DNA of 64,000 nucleotides, taken from assembly GCA_963575745.1 (NCBI GenBank), contig CAUYUJ010009458.1, positions 64,001-128,000 of the forward strand, given 5' to 3'. This DNA comes from Prorocentrum cordatum (Eukaryota; Sar; Dinophyceae; Prorocentrales; Prorocentraceae). Made by a program: the position numbers and the translations under genes. The number at the start of each line of letters is the position of its first letter. Within the stretch, counting starts at the first letter, position 1. A model generated the notes under the pieces. The model did no database searches. It was not told the DNA's origin and saw only the letters and a program-made list of their open reading frames with translations. This document shows positions 10,135 to 20,068 of this stretch, in pieces.

Positions 10135-11375
10135 GCGCTGCTCCCTGGGTGGCTGCGAACGGTGCAACTGTCGCCACTTTCGTGGGATCCCGGGAGGCAC
10201 GGCGGAGTCGGGGAGTAAACGAACCATTTGAGACCTCGCAGCTGCCTTGGTGGCTGCGTACTGCGCAGGTGTCGCCACCACTTTCGTGGGCTCCTGGGAG
10301 GCACGGCGGCGTCGGGGAGCAAACGGACGATTTGAGACCTCACAGCTCCCTTGGTGGCTGCGAGCTGTGCTACTGTCGCCACCTGCGTGATTTCCTGGGC
10401 GGCATGGCGGAGTCGGGGAGTACACGGACGATTTGAAACCTCGCAGCTCCCGGGGGGGTTGCGATTTGCATGAATGTTACAATTGCAGCGGGCTCCTGGG
10501 AGGCACAGCGGAGCCAGGGAGGAAACGGACCCATTTGAGACATTGCAGTTCCCTGGGGCTGCGAACTATGCAATTGTCACCTCTTCCGTGGGCTCCTGTG
10601 AGGCACGGCGTGGTTGGGGAGTAAACGAACCATTTGAGACCTCGCAGCCGCTTTGGTGGCTGCGAGCTGTGCAGTTGTCGCCACTTTCGTGTGCTCCTGG
10701 GAAGCACGGCGGAGTCAGGGAGTTAACGGACCATTGAAAACCTCGCAGTTATTTGGGGTTTCGAGTTGCGCAAATGTTGCGATTTAGTGGGGTTGATGAG
10801 AGGCACGGCGGAATCGGCGAGTAATTTGACCCATGTAAGACATCGCAGCTGCCTTGGTGGTTGTGACTTGCGCTACTGTCGCCTTGTTCGTAGGCTCCTG
10901 GAAGGTGCAGCGGAGTCGGGGGGCCAATCGGATCGAGCCGAAACTTAGCAGCTCTTGGTGTGGCTGCGAACGGTGCAACTGTCGCCACTTCTGCGGGCTG
11001 CTGGGAGGCACGGCGGAGTCGGGGAGTAAACGGACCATTTGAGACCTCGCAGCTCCCTCGGTGGCATCAAGCTGCGCAACTATCGCTGCGTTCATTGGCT
11101 CCTGGGGGATCCAGCGGAGTCGGGGGCCACTCGGATCCAGCCGAGACCTCGCAGCTCCTTGGGTGGTTGCGAGCTGCGCAACTATCGCCACTTTCGTGGG
11201 CTCCTGGGAGGCACGGCGGCGTCGGGGAGTAAACGGACCGAGCCGAGGCCTCGCAGTCCATTGGCTAGCTGCGAGCTGCGCAACTGGCGCCACCTTCGCG
11301 GGCTGCTCTGAGGCACGGCGGAGTCGTGGAGTAAACGGACCATTTGAGACATCGCAGCTCCTTGTCGGGCTGCTC
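10135..11375 (+). repeat. ~102-bp tandem repeat array
   Basis: About twelve copies are marked by CACGGCGGAGTCGGGGAG at spacings near 102 bp (10198, 10300, 10403, and on to 11313). Each unit also has GCTGCGAGCTGTGCAA, TGTCGCCACTTTCGTGGG, CTCCTGGGAGG and CATTTGAGACCTCGCAG. Related units occur at 13735-14065 and 15310-15440. Open frames on both strands follow the repeat. Confidence 0.9.
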
Positions 11376-11439
11376 CCGCTGCGGTTATAGAGCGAGCCCG
11401 ACAGGACTGACGAGTTGCCTTGCTTTTGGCACCAGAGGT

Positions 11440-11698
11440 CTGGTGCCAGGGAGCTGGGTTGAAGTAGACCCCCCCCTGAGGAGCATGTTCCTCTTGACCT
11501 CGGCCTCCCTCCCTGGAGCTCTCGTTTCCCAATGGAGTTGCCTTGGGAGCTGGCGACGCCAGCGGTGGGGACCACTCTGCCGACCCGCGTATGAACAGAA
11601 TCGAACGAGCTGGTCGCATTTTCCATGACGGAGGCCACCTGGACCATGAACACCTTCGTGAGTTGGAATCGCGCGGTGGCCCGCTGGAGCGCAAGCAA
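11440..11698 (-). pseudogene. Possible coding fragment
   Basis: A minus-strand frame of non-repetitive composition begins near 11698 (LTKVFMVQVASVMENATSS is part of it) and runs to about 11440 before entering the tandem array. It ends close to the 1-kb element at 11779, so it may be a gene piece cut by that insertion. The opposite strand is also open in places. I do not recognise the product. Confidence 0.2.
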
Positions 11699-11778
11699 TC
11701 TATAAATCGAGGTGAGCTCCGAGCGCTCACGACATAAAGCTGCGATAAGTGTCCCTGTTGCAGTCGAGCGGCGCTTTA

Positions 11779-12747
11779 TTCAATCGCTTCGCTCATTCCG
11801 CCGGCCCGTATTGTGCCATCGCAGGCGTTTGCTTGCGCGTTCGTGGCCTCTGGGAGCCTCATTGGGGCCGTTTGGGGCCTCTTGGCGCCTCTTTTTACGC
11901 CTCTTGGAGAACTCGGGAGGCCTCCAGGGGGCCTCCTGAGCTCTCGTGACGGTCTCTTGGGGGGCTTTCGGCGGGCTCTTGGCGGTATTTGTTGGTCCTC
12001 TTGGGGCCTGGGGCCTGACGTTGTTGGTCCTCTTGGGGTTTCACGGGAGCTTATTGGGGCGTCTTGGGGGTGTCTTGGAGAGTCTCTTGGGGCCTCTTTC
12101 GGGGTCCTGGGCGCCTTCCGGGGCGGAGGGCTCGATTTTTCAGTTCTCGGTTCCTGTCTTGAGCCCCTCTTGGGCCCGTCTTGGGGCCTCTTGGTCCGCC
12201 TTGGGCGGCAGTTGGGCCGTCTGGGGGGCGCTCTTGGGCCGCTCTGGGGCCGTCTTGGGAGCCTCGTGGGCCGTCTTGGAGCAGTCTTGAAGGCCTCTTG
12301 GGCCCTCTTGGAGCGTCCGGAAGCGAAAAGGCCAGAACGCAAAAAAACATCGAAAAAACCAATGAAAATCAACGATTTTGGCAACTTGGGGCCCTCTTCG
12401 GAGGCCTCTTGGAAGGCCCTTGGAGCGTCTTGGAGGCCTCTTGGGCTGTCTTGGGGCCATCTGGGGCGTCTTCGGGCGATCTTTGGCCGTCTCGGGCCTC
12501 TCTTGGACCGTCTAGAAAGCTTCTCGGGGCCCTCTTGGACCGATCTGGAGCCCTCTTGGACTCCGAAACAGAACTCCGGCATCTCTGGCCCGACCTTGCC
12601 GGGACCTTGCCGGGGACTTGCCGGGACCTTGCCGGGGTACTTTTCGTCCGGGGACCCCCAGGGGCCGCCCTGCGCGCGCGAACTAGAAATATTGTTAACC
12701 AGGTACCGGAGATCTTAGCACGCCCTGGCCCGTTGGGCCGGCGAATA
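11779..12747 (+). mobile_element. 1-kb dispersed element family R, copy 1
   Basis: Both ends match the copy at 29731-30747: AATCGCTTCGCTCATTCCG at the start, and GATCTTAGCACGCCCTGG followed by CCGTTGGGCCGGCGAAT at the end. The start CCGCCGGCCCG and end GGGCCGGCG are inverted relative to each other, so short terminal inverted repeats are likely. The interior is a degenerate 9-bp repeat (CTTGGGGCC type) around a conserved AT-rich core at 12315-12381 containing AATGAAAATCAACGATTTTG. Long open frames (up to 301 codons) reflect the 9-bp period. No transposase is visible. Confidence 0.7.
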
Positions 12748-12779
12748 ACTGACAGTGCCTGTGCGTCCGCGGGTGTTCG

Positions 12780-13525
12780 GCGATCTTGCGCGGGGATTTT
12801 CTGACCAGCAACATATCGGACTGGTTGCAGCTCGACGCAGTGATCAGTAACTCTCCCGGGGCTGTCGTGCAGGTGTTCAAGGCTGAGTCGCATCTTTCCC
12901 TGTCTGACGCCCTTGAGATGTCTGTGCCGCTTGTGCACTTTTATGCTACAGCGGGGGCGCGCATCAAGAAACCATATGCTTCTCGTAAGCGCACCGTGGG
13001 TTTCTCCGCTCCGCGCGCTGCGCGGTGACTTTCCGCGGCAGTCAAAAATACTGCTGTGTTCAGGGTGCTCCGGGTTTCTCCTCAGGTGCACCTCGCGCGC
13101 GGGTTTTCAGGGTTCGGTTTCTTGCGAGGGCTTCTTATGGCCGTGCCCGCACTGTAACCAGCGGGCCGACGAGTTGGCCGCTGAATACGCTGCCGACGCC
13201 CAGCTCCCAGCTGCGCAGAGCTGCCAGATGCAATTCGTCGATCAAGCTGCTACGGTTGTCAGGCAGCCTCTCGCTGCGGTCTCTGTGGGCTCTTCTCGGC
13301 TGCGGGCAATATGAGTCCACCACGATGGCCTTACGACGCCCTGCCGCCCAATTACGAAGCGAGGGCGACACAATCTTGCCGCGTTGATGCTTGGTCAACT
13401 GCCACAGCAAAATGCTAAGAAAACTCAGGCTGTAGCCGAACTAAGCGAAATTTCTAGGCTGGCCACCTTGGCCCTGCTCACTCTTATCTGCTCTGCCAGG
13501 GTGTCGCACACTTAGTGCGGTAGCC
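12780..13525 (+). pseudogene. Frameshifted coding relic with two Cys pairs
   Basis: Directly after element R, a plus-strand frame reads gene-like sequence (RGDFLTSNISDWLQLDAVIS begins it) to a stop near 13027. A second frame then continues with LLCSGCSGF at 13051-13077 and PCPHCN at 13141-13158. The two CxxC pairs about 28 residues apart resemble a small zinc-binding fold. A TGA follows the second frame at about 13314, and open sequence continues in the same frame to about 13517. The piecemeal frames suggest a decayed gene, or exons with unseen introns. I cannot name the family. Confidence 0.35.
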
Positions 13526-13734
13526 AGACGCTCGCAGCGGGTTCGTCGTGGGGTCCCAGTGGCCGTCCTTGTCACTGCTGCGTTCGGTCGGCGCCCTCCT
13601 GTTGCACGGCCGTGAGGCGCTGGAGGTAATTCTCAGTCTGCGGCGACAGTTGCACAGGGGGGCCGCCTTTAGTTGTTTTCCTCGCGCTCCTCCTCAGTCA
13701 GTCGGAGGAGCTTTGAGCCAAGGTGAGCGACACC

Positions 13735-14065
13735 GAATGTTGTTCCCTGGCTCGCTGCGAGCTGTGCAATTGTCGCCACTTTCGTGGGCTCCCGAGAGGC
13801 ACGGCGGAGTCGGGGAGTAAACGGGGCCAGGATCTTGCAGATTCTTGGGGGGGTGCGAACTGTGCAATTGTCGCCACCTTCGTTTTCCTCCACCTGCGCT
13901 GTTCCCTGGGAGGCTGCGGACTGCGTCGCGGCCGCCTTGCCCTTGGGCTGCCGTGCGGCCCCGCGGAGTCGGGGAGCACGCGCACCCAGGCGGGACTCCG
14001 CTGCCCGCTGGGCGGCGGCGACTTGCGCAGCTGCCGCCGCTGTCGTGTGTTTTTGGGAGGCGCGG
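13735..14065 (+). repeat. Second block of ~102-bp repeat family
   Basis: Three or four diverged units keep GCTGCGAGCTGTGCAATTG, CGCCACTTTCGTGGGCTCC and GGCACGGCGGAGTCGGGGAG. They are more divergent than the main array at 10135-11375. Confidence 0.75.
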
Positions 14066-14560
14066 CGGGGACGAGCGTAGCCTGCATCGTGCACATCGGG
14101 CGATGTGTTCTGTCGTACGGAGCGCTCCTACAGATGATCGCCACGTGCCCTGGAGGGTTTCAGCACGTGTCGGGTAGCACGTCCCCCGGCCCCCCCACGG
14201 CAGCGTCGCACATGCCTCAGGCCATATTGCGCAGCCCTGCCCCGCTCGGACGCCCCAGTATTGCATGCCCTCGAGGGGTGCCATGGCCTTGATCAGTGGG
14301 CCCTGGGAACATCAGGGCACGCTTGTTCCCCGTTTCGTTCTCAGTGTTTGCGGCGGTTTCCCGACGCAGCGTTTGTTCCTCGCTCCGTCGCTTTTTCTTT
14401 CTCTGCTTCTCTGGAAGTTTTGTCGTCGTTCTCCGGAGGGACACTCTGGACTCGCATCAGAAACACGAAACGACCCTGCCATCCCCGAGGGCCCCCCCCG
14501 CTACCCGAGAGAAGCGCCACGGCCGAGCGCCGAGAGCCGAGAGGCACGCTGTGCGCCACC
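14066..14560. other. Unassigned stretch
   Basis: Both strands have open frames with no recognisable domain, and no repeat with visible ends was found. A 450-codon plus frame spans this area but changes character repeatedly and runs into known repeats downstream. Confidence 0.3.
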
Positions 14561-14830
14561 ATGGAGGCGCTGGGCGCGGCGGCGCGGACCGAGGATCGCG
14601 ACGCGTGGGAGCCCTGCTTCGGGCGTGTGCTGGTCCGGGGGGGGGGCTCTCCGCCGCCGCCGGGAGAGGGCCTCGGGGGGCCCAGGATGTCGAGATGGAG
14701 AGAGCGTCTGTCGGCCCCTGGCGATGACGGGCGCGGGGGAGCGGGTCGTGGCGTCGCTCGTACGCGCGCCTCTTCATCCGCGGCGAGGACCACCATCGAG
14801 GAGCCGTTTGGGCCACCTGACGGAAAAATG
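14561..14830 (+). CDS. Possible short gene start, unrecognised
   Basis: An ATG in a favourable context (GCCACCATGG) opens a frame beginning MEALGAAARTEDRDAWEP, followed by a Gly/Pro-rich stretch. The frame then enters the direct repeat at 14700-14910, so at most the first ~45 residues could be genuine gene sequence. No domain is recognised, and chance is a real alternative in this GC-rich setting. Confidence 0.15.
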
Positions 14831-14910
14831 AATGCGCGGAGTCGAAAGCTGCACGGAGAATGGAAGTCCGAGCGTCTTTGGTCCTCTGGCGACAACGGGC
14901 GTGTGGGGGG
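14700..14910. repeat. Direct repeat with a degenerate family B end
   Basis: GAGCGTCTGTCGGCCCCTGG at 14702 is echoed by GAGCGTCTTTGGTCCTCTGG at 14870. Both are followed by GCGA, ACGGGCG and a G run. Just before the second copy, GAGAATGGAAGTCCGAGCG resembles the right end of MITE family B (GGGAATGGACGTCCGAGCG). Confidence 0.5.
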
Positions 14911-15309
14911 GGGGGGGGCAGGTCACGCCGCGATTCGCGCCGGCGCCGTTTGGAAGTGCTCAGGGATGGCTCATTCCCACACGGCGCCAGCGCGAGTCGT
15001 GACGCGACCAGGGGGGGAGGGGGGAATCGGAGATGATAGTAGTACCAGTCAGCGAACGAAAGTCAAACCAGCTTCGAGCTCCTTGTCGTTCGGATTCGAA
15101 GACCGCCGTTGCCGGCTCTCAGATTTGCGTCTGATTCGGTTGCCAGGCTGCCACGCTGCAGACTTGCTGCGGAACTTGCCGCCGATCGCTCGTGATAATC
15201 CAGAGACATGTTGTCCACACCCCACGGTGTTGGTGTCTCCTGCAGAGCACAGCACTGCGGTCGCGACTCCCCCTTCCTGCCTCCTGCCTCCTGCCGTCTG
15301 CCTCCTGCT

Positions 15310-15560
15310 CCACCGCAGCTCCCCTGGGGGGCTGCGAGCGGAGCAGCTGCCGCCACCTCCGCGGTCTCCTGAGGAGGCACGGCGGAGTCGGGGAGCGCGC
15401 GCCCCCAGGCAGGACCTCGCTGCTCCCTGGCAGCTCCACCGAAGCCCCATGTGGCTGTGCCCGCGCGCGTCTCCCCCACCCGTGTCGCCGTACCCCTCAC
15501 ACGTCGCGTGGTCCCTCAGGGAGCTCCACAGAAAGCTCCAGTGGCGTTGTGTTTGGGAAG
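15310..15560 (+). repeat. Junction of ~102-bp and 88-bp repeat units
   Basis: One unit of the ~102-bp family (GGCACGGCGGAGTCGGGGAG at about 15378) is followed without a gap by one and a half units of the 88-bp family (CAGCTCCACCGAAGCCCC at about 15434, GAGCTCCACAGAAAG near 15522). The two array types elsewhere in the window therefore share ancestry or a habit of co-insertion. Confidence 0.65.
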
Positions 15561-16070
15561 CAAGCGAGAACCTCTGTCTGCAAGCACTGTGCGGGCAACG
15601 GTTGCATGTATAATTCATAGGGAGATCGTGGGGTCGATAGGCAGATGACCGACAGAAGTTGTTCCGATGTTTGGAGAGTTTGGTCCGATGGTTGTCCAGT
15701 CGTTAGCCCCACCTTCCCAACCTCCTTATCGGCGCTGCCGAGAAGGCGGCAGGGGTCGGGGGTGGGGTGGTGGTTCGGTAGCCAATCATGGGAGCCTTGT
15801 GTGTCCTCGTCACTCCGTCTTTCGAGTGCGTTAGCGTCGACTGGCGTCTCGTAATAGATGGGATGGTGCTGACTTGGCCTGATCAGCCTCGAGTTAGCGT
15901 CGATTTGGAGTAGTTTAGAGTCGATGAGTGTCGACTGTTGCCGATTCGTTAAAGCCAGCAAGATGGTATGGGAGGCTCCCATGAGTCGCCGCAGAAGCGT
16001 GGGTGCGGGGGGTGGGCGGGCAAGGGCAATGCAAATAAATGTGCCGGAATCCATACAACCTGTTCGTTGG
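15561..16070. other. Unassigned stretch
   Basis: GTTAGCGTCGA occurs twice around 15830 and 15893, with TTTGGAGTAG and TCGATGAG nearby. Otherwise I find no gene-like frame, array or element ends. Confidence 0.35.
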
Positions 16071-16073
16071 AGG

Positions 16074-16180
16074 TGTCCCGCTTCGGGATGCTTTCCAGCA
16101 GCTGCGTCTCACCGAAGGCGTTCCGGGAGTACGCGAACCTTCCCAAACAAGGCACATGGTTCGAAACCCCACCAGCATCT
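16074..16180 (+). repeat. Dispersed repeat family L, copy 1
   Basis: Shares TTCGGGATGCTTTC, AGCGGCTGCG-like and CGCCGAGAGCGTTCCG-like blocks with 19790-19895 and 54030-54140. All three are in the same orientation. Two of the three sit next to inverted-repeat elements. Confidence 0.55.
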
Positions 16181-16185
16181 AGTAT

Positions 16186-16382
16186 CGGCGGCGACCCTAG
16201 GGGGGAAGTGCGAAGGAGAAGGCCTTCTCAGAAGGCTCGGAAGTCCCCCCGCCTTCTGAGAAGTGTTCTAAGCCTGCCCCGACGACACAGAAAACTTCGG
16301 CGAAGGCCAGAGGGCTTTTGCGAAGCCCCGCCGCCTTCTGAGAAGGTCTTTTCCTTCCCACTTCCCTCCTCGCTCGCCGCCA
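16186..16382. mobile_element. MITE family D, copy 1
   Basis: Inverted arms start GGCGGCGA at the left and end CTCGCCGCCAA at the right. Next inward are a G-rich/C-rich pair (AGGGGGGAAG with CTTCCCTCCT) and AAGGCCTTCTCAGAAGG with GCCTTCTGAGAAGGTC. The same build occurs at 19906-20068, 22339-22556 and 63326-63476. Single arms lie at 21099, 21885, 36667 and 50468. Non-autonomous. Confidence 0.7.
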
Positions 16383-16519
16383 ATAGTAAGCCGACTCTCG
16401 GAGGATGGAGGACCGGTCGAGACAGCAGAGGCTCTCCCTGACGTTTTTCTCTTCTTCGGTGGCCTCCTAGAGGGTTCTCGTTCACGGGCCACTGCTGGAT
16501 CCGCGTCATCAACGGGCTT

Positions 16520-16641
16520 GGCATCGGACATGTGCATTTTTTCAACGGCGAGGCCCATCGAGGAGCATGTTGGGCAATCATGCAAAGGAAAATGCGCACG
16601 AAACCGACAAATGCACGGGGAATGGACGTCCGAGCGATGGC
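16520..16641 (+). mobile_element. MITE family B, copy 1
   Basis: Ends are GGCATCGGACATGTGCAT and GGGAATGGACGTCCGAGCG. The latter is the inverted partner of CATCGCTCGGACGT seen intact in the copies at 26982-27107 and 29332-29460. Next inward, GCATTTTTT pairs with AAATGC. The length is ~122 bp, and no coding capacity is evident. Confidence 0.7.
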
Positions 16642-17300
16642 AAGCGGGTCAGGTTCGACCCTGGGATGGGTCCGCAGGCCAATTCCGAGTGGATATGGGC
16701 AGGACGGTTAGAAGGTCAATGTCGAAAAAAATTCGATCCGATTGGATATCGAGTTCGACCAGCCCGGTGCTATTCGAATCTGGTATTGCGACAATCCGGC
16801 GCGGCTCAATGATTACACAATGTCCTCGCGCATTTTTGCGTGGCCGGTCCAATTCGGTTTTGGTCCGTGCTGATGCGGCCCGATGCGTTGCGCATTCGGA
16901 TGGTCGATTCGATTTTCCTTGTCGACGCAGACTGATCCTCCCATTGCCCATACAAAAGGCAAGCCACGTCTCGAAATGCCGCCCCCATGCTGAGATCGCT
17001 GCTCAACTGGCTGCCTTTGCTGTTGCCGCCGTCGCCCTTCGTCATTTTGTCGCCGTCACCGTCAACGTCGTCGTCGCCCTCTCCGTTGCCGCCGTGGCCG
17101 TGATCGTCTGCATTGTCTTTGTGCGTCGCGCATCGCGCCCGCTGTTCCTCTGGGGAGGTCCTCGTCCTGGACAGCCTGACGGATCCAGAGCTCCAGGACT
17201 GGTCCCAGCGCGCGTGCGGTTGTGGAGGGGGCTGCTGATGGAGGTGATTGCACACTCGTGATGTTAGCTGCGTCAAAAGAACATGGCATCGACATATATG
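16642..17300. other. Unassigned stretch
   Basis: Short words such as TTCGATCCGATTGG and CCAATTCGG recur irregularly. A 247-codon plus frame is open but has no recognisable domain and a minus frame is open across much of it. A sub-region of GTCGCC-type triplets lies at 17025-17105. Confidence 0.3.
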
Positions 17301-17319
17301 ACCACATAGACAACAACTT

Positions 17320-17332
17320 TGATGATGGTAAC

Positions 17333-17372
<40 letters not shown>

Positions 17373-17421
17373 TTGATGATGATGATGATGATGATGATGC
17401 TAATGCTAATGATGATGATGC

Positions 17422-17456
<35 letters not shown>

Positions 17457-17990
17457 CTAATGATGATGCTAATGATGATGCTAATGATGATGCTGATGCT
17501 GGAGCCGATGCTGATGATGATGATGATGCTGATGCTGATGCCGATGCTGACAATGATAATGATGGTGATACTGATGGTGGTGATTGTGATGCTGATGTTG
17601 GTGATGAGCATGACGATGAATTTGATGGTGGTGGCGACGGTGATGGTGATTGTGAGGAGGAGAAGGATGTTGCTGTTGATCATGATGATGGTGATGATGA
17701 TGATGATCAGGATGATGAGGATGATGATGCTGATGGTGATGATCATCATGAAGCGGATGATGATGAAGCTTAGGATGACCATGATGATGAAGGTGACCAT
17801 GACGATGATGACGATGGATGGGAAGATTATGACGATGATGACGATGCTGCTGCTGATGATGCTCATGATGAGGATGATGATGATATGATGATGATGGTCA
17901 TGATGGTGATGGTGTTGCGGATTATTATGAATATGATAATTATGGCGATCATGACGATGACGATGACGATACTGCTGATGCTGATGATGA
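17320..17990. repeat. GAT trinucleotide array
   Basis: Nearly pure GAT/GAC/GCT triplets, giving poly-Asp, poly-Met or poly-Ile/Ser frames depending on phase and strand. Frames up to 267 codons here are not genes. A second GAT block lies at 18755-18950 and the complementary CAT array at 57728-57955. Confidence 0.95.
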
Positions 17991-18310
17991 CGGTCCACTT
18001 GTCTAAAGAGGTCAGAAGCTCCCAGATCATACCGCCGCTCGGTCCGATGCGTTTCCCTTTGGCCCTGCGGCGGCAACGCACGGTCTCATGCCCACGGCGC
18101 CCTCGCAGATTCACCTGAGTGCCTGTAGATACGGCAACCGAGCGGAAGTTTTTTTGCTTTGAGATGGCGTTCGGGGGCGAACCAGAGTGTCGGTGGCGAC
18201 ACCTGCCCTCTCGGTTCAGCCTCCGCCTTGGCACGCGGTCAGTGCTACAACAGGCGGGCGGGTACGCAGCAAAGTTGCGGTGTGCGCGGCGTGCATTGCC
18301 CGAGCAGAAG

Positions 18311-18610
18311 TTAGCAGTGCACATCGGCAAAGCGACATAATCCTTTTTCGCTCCTGGCCACACACGCGGACATCGTTGCGCCGCTGATGCTTGCGGAGCG
18401 CGATCCAGAGCGTCGGGGCATCCACCTGGCTGCGTGCGCCGCGATTGCCACCTGTCGGACCGCCGCCTGGTCTGCCTCCTCTGCCGTGCCTGCCGCCGCC
18501 ACCGCTCGCGGCTCCTCGAGCACCATCACCACCGCGTCCTGCCAGGGGTCGAGCCCGCACAAACAGGGCTTCCAATCGGGCGGCTGGGGCCGCGTGTCGG
18601 AAACGGTCAT
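18311..18610 (-). CDS. Hypothetical small protein
   Basis: A 99-codon minus frame starts MTVSDTRPQPPDWKPCLCGL and continues with a helical-looking Ala/Glu-rich middle (EEADQAAVRQVAIAAHAARW). Its composition is less repetitive than neighbouring frames, and it lies between two GAT arrays. The plus strand is also open over much of the region, so coding orientation is uncertain. There is no recognised domain, and no spliced-leader remnant was seen upstream. Confidence 0.25.
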   Translation of the reverse strand: MTVSDTRPQPPDWKPCLCGLDPWQDAVVMVLEEPRAVAAAGTAEEADQAAVRQVAIAAHAARWMPRRSGSRSASISGATMSACVARSEKGLCRFADVHC

Positions 18611-18754
18611 GGGAATGACATGACTGTGGCCGCGGAGATATTACTGAAAACTTCGTCGGTTTGGGACCTGACCCAAGATGTGACGCGATGGCTAGGACCA
18701 GCCACACGGGACTAGGCACCTGCCCTGCTCGCGCCGTTTTGATCCCGAAGGAAG

Positions 18755-18950
18755 GATGATGCTGATGAAGATGCTGATGATGATGCTGATGCTGATGCTG
18801 ATGTTGATGCTTCTGATGATAATGATGGTTGTGGTGGTCATGGTGATGCTGATGCAACTGCTGGGCTGATGATGATGCTGCTGCTGATGATGATGATTAT
18901 GATGATTATGCTGATGATGACGGTGATGACGACGACGGCGACGCCATGGC
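18755..18950. repeat. GAT trinucleotide array, second block
   Basis: GATGATGCT-type triplets over ~195 bp, interrupted near 18830 by GGTTGTGGTGG. Frames through it are compositional. Confidence 0.9.
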
Positions 18951-19171
18951 GATGGCAACGTTGTTGTTGCTGCTGCAGCTGCGGCTGCCTATTCAGACAG
19001 CCACGATCATAACACCGTCGTTGCGTCGACGCCGCCGCCGACCGTGGCGCGGGCGCCGCGCGGCGCCTCCGCGGGAGGACTACGCCCGGGGTGCCGCGCT
19101 GCTGTGCTTGCAGGAGCTGCTGGTGCATCAGGTGGGCCGTCGCCGTGCCGCCGAGCTGCCGCCGCCGCCCA

Positions 19172-19196
19172 GGTCGACTACACGTAAGAGTGACTC
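19172..19196 (+). repeat. Solo end of MITE family C
   Basis: GGTCGACTACACGTAAGAG and the following TGAC match the left end of the complete elements at 19447-19634 and 47767-47952. No right end follows, so this is a remnant. Confidence 0.7.
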
Positions 19197-19234
19197 TGGG
19201 CCTCCTAGCTGGGGTCGGGTAGATGGATTCGGTG

Positions 19235-19440
19235 GATCGCGCCGCCTCGCGAATGCATGGGCGATGCGGCTCGATGCGGAGCCCGATCTTCTCCACGTCG
19301 GCGTCGCCGATGCGCCGCCCTCGTCGACGACGAGTCGCCGGTGCATCGTCGATGCATCGCAAATGCATCGCCGATGTATCGGCAATGCGGCGCGATCCAT
19401 CTACTCCGACCCCGTCTTTTCCGAGCCCGTCTCGGATGCC
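19235..19440 (+). repeat. GCATCG-rich dispersed repeat, copy 1
   Basis: ATGCATCG and CGATGCATCG words recur about every 10-12 bp. The block closes with CGGCGATGCGGCGCGATC-like sequence and a CGACTCGGACCCC-like end. The same order appears at 35995-36175, so this is a shared element and not chance simple sequence. Confidence 0.65.
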
Positions 19441-19446
19441 TCTACA

Positions 19447-19634
19447 GGTCGACTACACGTAAGAGTGACCCTTCGCCGGAGTGACCTTCAGTGCGGGCTC
19501 ATCGGGGTTCCCCTGATCGCTGAGCGCGATGCGACAGCGGCTTCTTGCGCGCTTGCATTTGTCCACCTTACGCGCCCTGAGTCCGCGCACCAAATGTCAC
19601 TCTTACCCAGGGTCACTCTTGCGTGTAGCCGACC
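19447..19634 (+). mobile_element. MITE family C, copy 1
   Basis: The ~185-bp element has left end GTCGACTACACGTAAGAGTG and right end CACTCTTGCGTGTAGCCGAC, which are inverted repeats. Inside each end a second GAGTGACC/GGTCACTC-type block repeats, giving two-step arms. CAG flanks both sides (possible 3-bp target duplication). A same-orientation copy lies at 47767-47952. No coding capacity. Confidence 0.8.
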
Positions 19635-19789
19635 AGGTGTTGTCGGGCACGCGCTGCCGCCGCACTTCAGGGGCCACGATAGGGTGGATGGGCTCAGATG
19701 GGGATGCATCCGTCCTCGCGGTGACCCAAGTGAAGGGGGACTGGCACGTTTCCTAATTTTCTCGCTCGTTCAGATTTTTTTGTCCCGCC

Positions 19790-19895
19790 TCGGGATGCTC
19801 TTCGGCAGATGCCCGTCGCCGAGAGCGTTGCGGTGGTGCCCAGATCGTCCTGGACAGCCGCCGAAGACCCGAGTTGTGACCCGAAAGCCACGGGC
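19790..19895 (+). repeat. Dispersed repeat family L, copy 2
   Basis: CTCGGGATGCTCTTC, GTCGCCGAGAGCGTTGCG and GACCCGAAAGC blocks match 54030-54140 and, more weakly, 16074-16180. It directly abuts MITE family D copy 2. Confidence 0.6.
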
Positions 19896-19905
19896 CACGA
19901 CACAT

Positions 19906-20068
19906 TTTGGCGGCGCGCAGAGGGGGGTAGGGGGAGGGGGGAAGGCTTCTTAGAAGCACCCCTGCCTCTTAGAAGGTGCGGGCCTGTGTAGATGTAAGGC
20001 CGGCGGCAGCCTCCTTCTAAGAAGCCTTCCCTTCCCCCTCCCCCTACCCCCCTCTGCTCGCCGCCAAA
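19906..20068. mobile_element. MITE family D, copy 2
   Basis: This is the clearest member. TTTGGCGGCGCGCAGAGG at the left pairs with CCTCTGCTCGCCGCCAAA at the right, then GGGTAGGGGGAGGGGG with its complement, then AGGCTTCTTAGAAG with CTTCTAAGAAGCC. The whole element folds back on itself. Confidence 0.85.

Noticed and set aside
11813-12718. 301-codon plus frame rich in Trp, Leu, Gly and Ser
   Set aside because: Created by the 9-bp period of element R. The same kind of frame appears in all CTTGGGGCC arrays (29912, 31458 and 44715, for example).
14261-15613. 450-codon plus frame
   Set aside because: Crosses several unrelated sequence types (direct repeat, G runs, tandem-repeat units) without a domain. 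Open frames are common by chance at this GC content.
17222-18076. Asp-rich, Met-rich and Ile/His-rich frames in the GAT array
   Set aside because: Trinucleotide repeats read in different phases. No unique flanking protein sequence supports a gene.
18946-19953. 335-codon plus frame
   Set aside because: Overlies a solo MITE end, the GCATCG block, a full family C element and repeat L. A gene would have to be assembled from four unrelated repeats.
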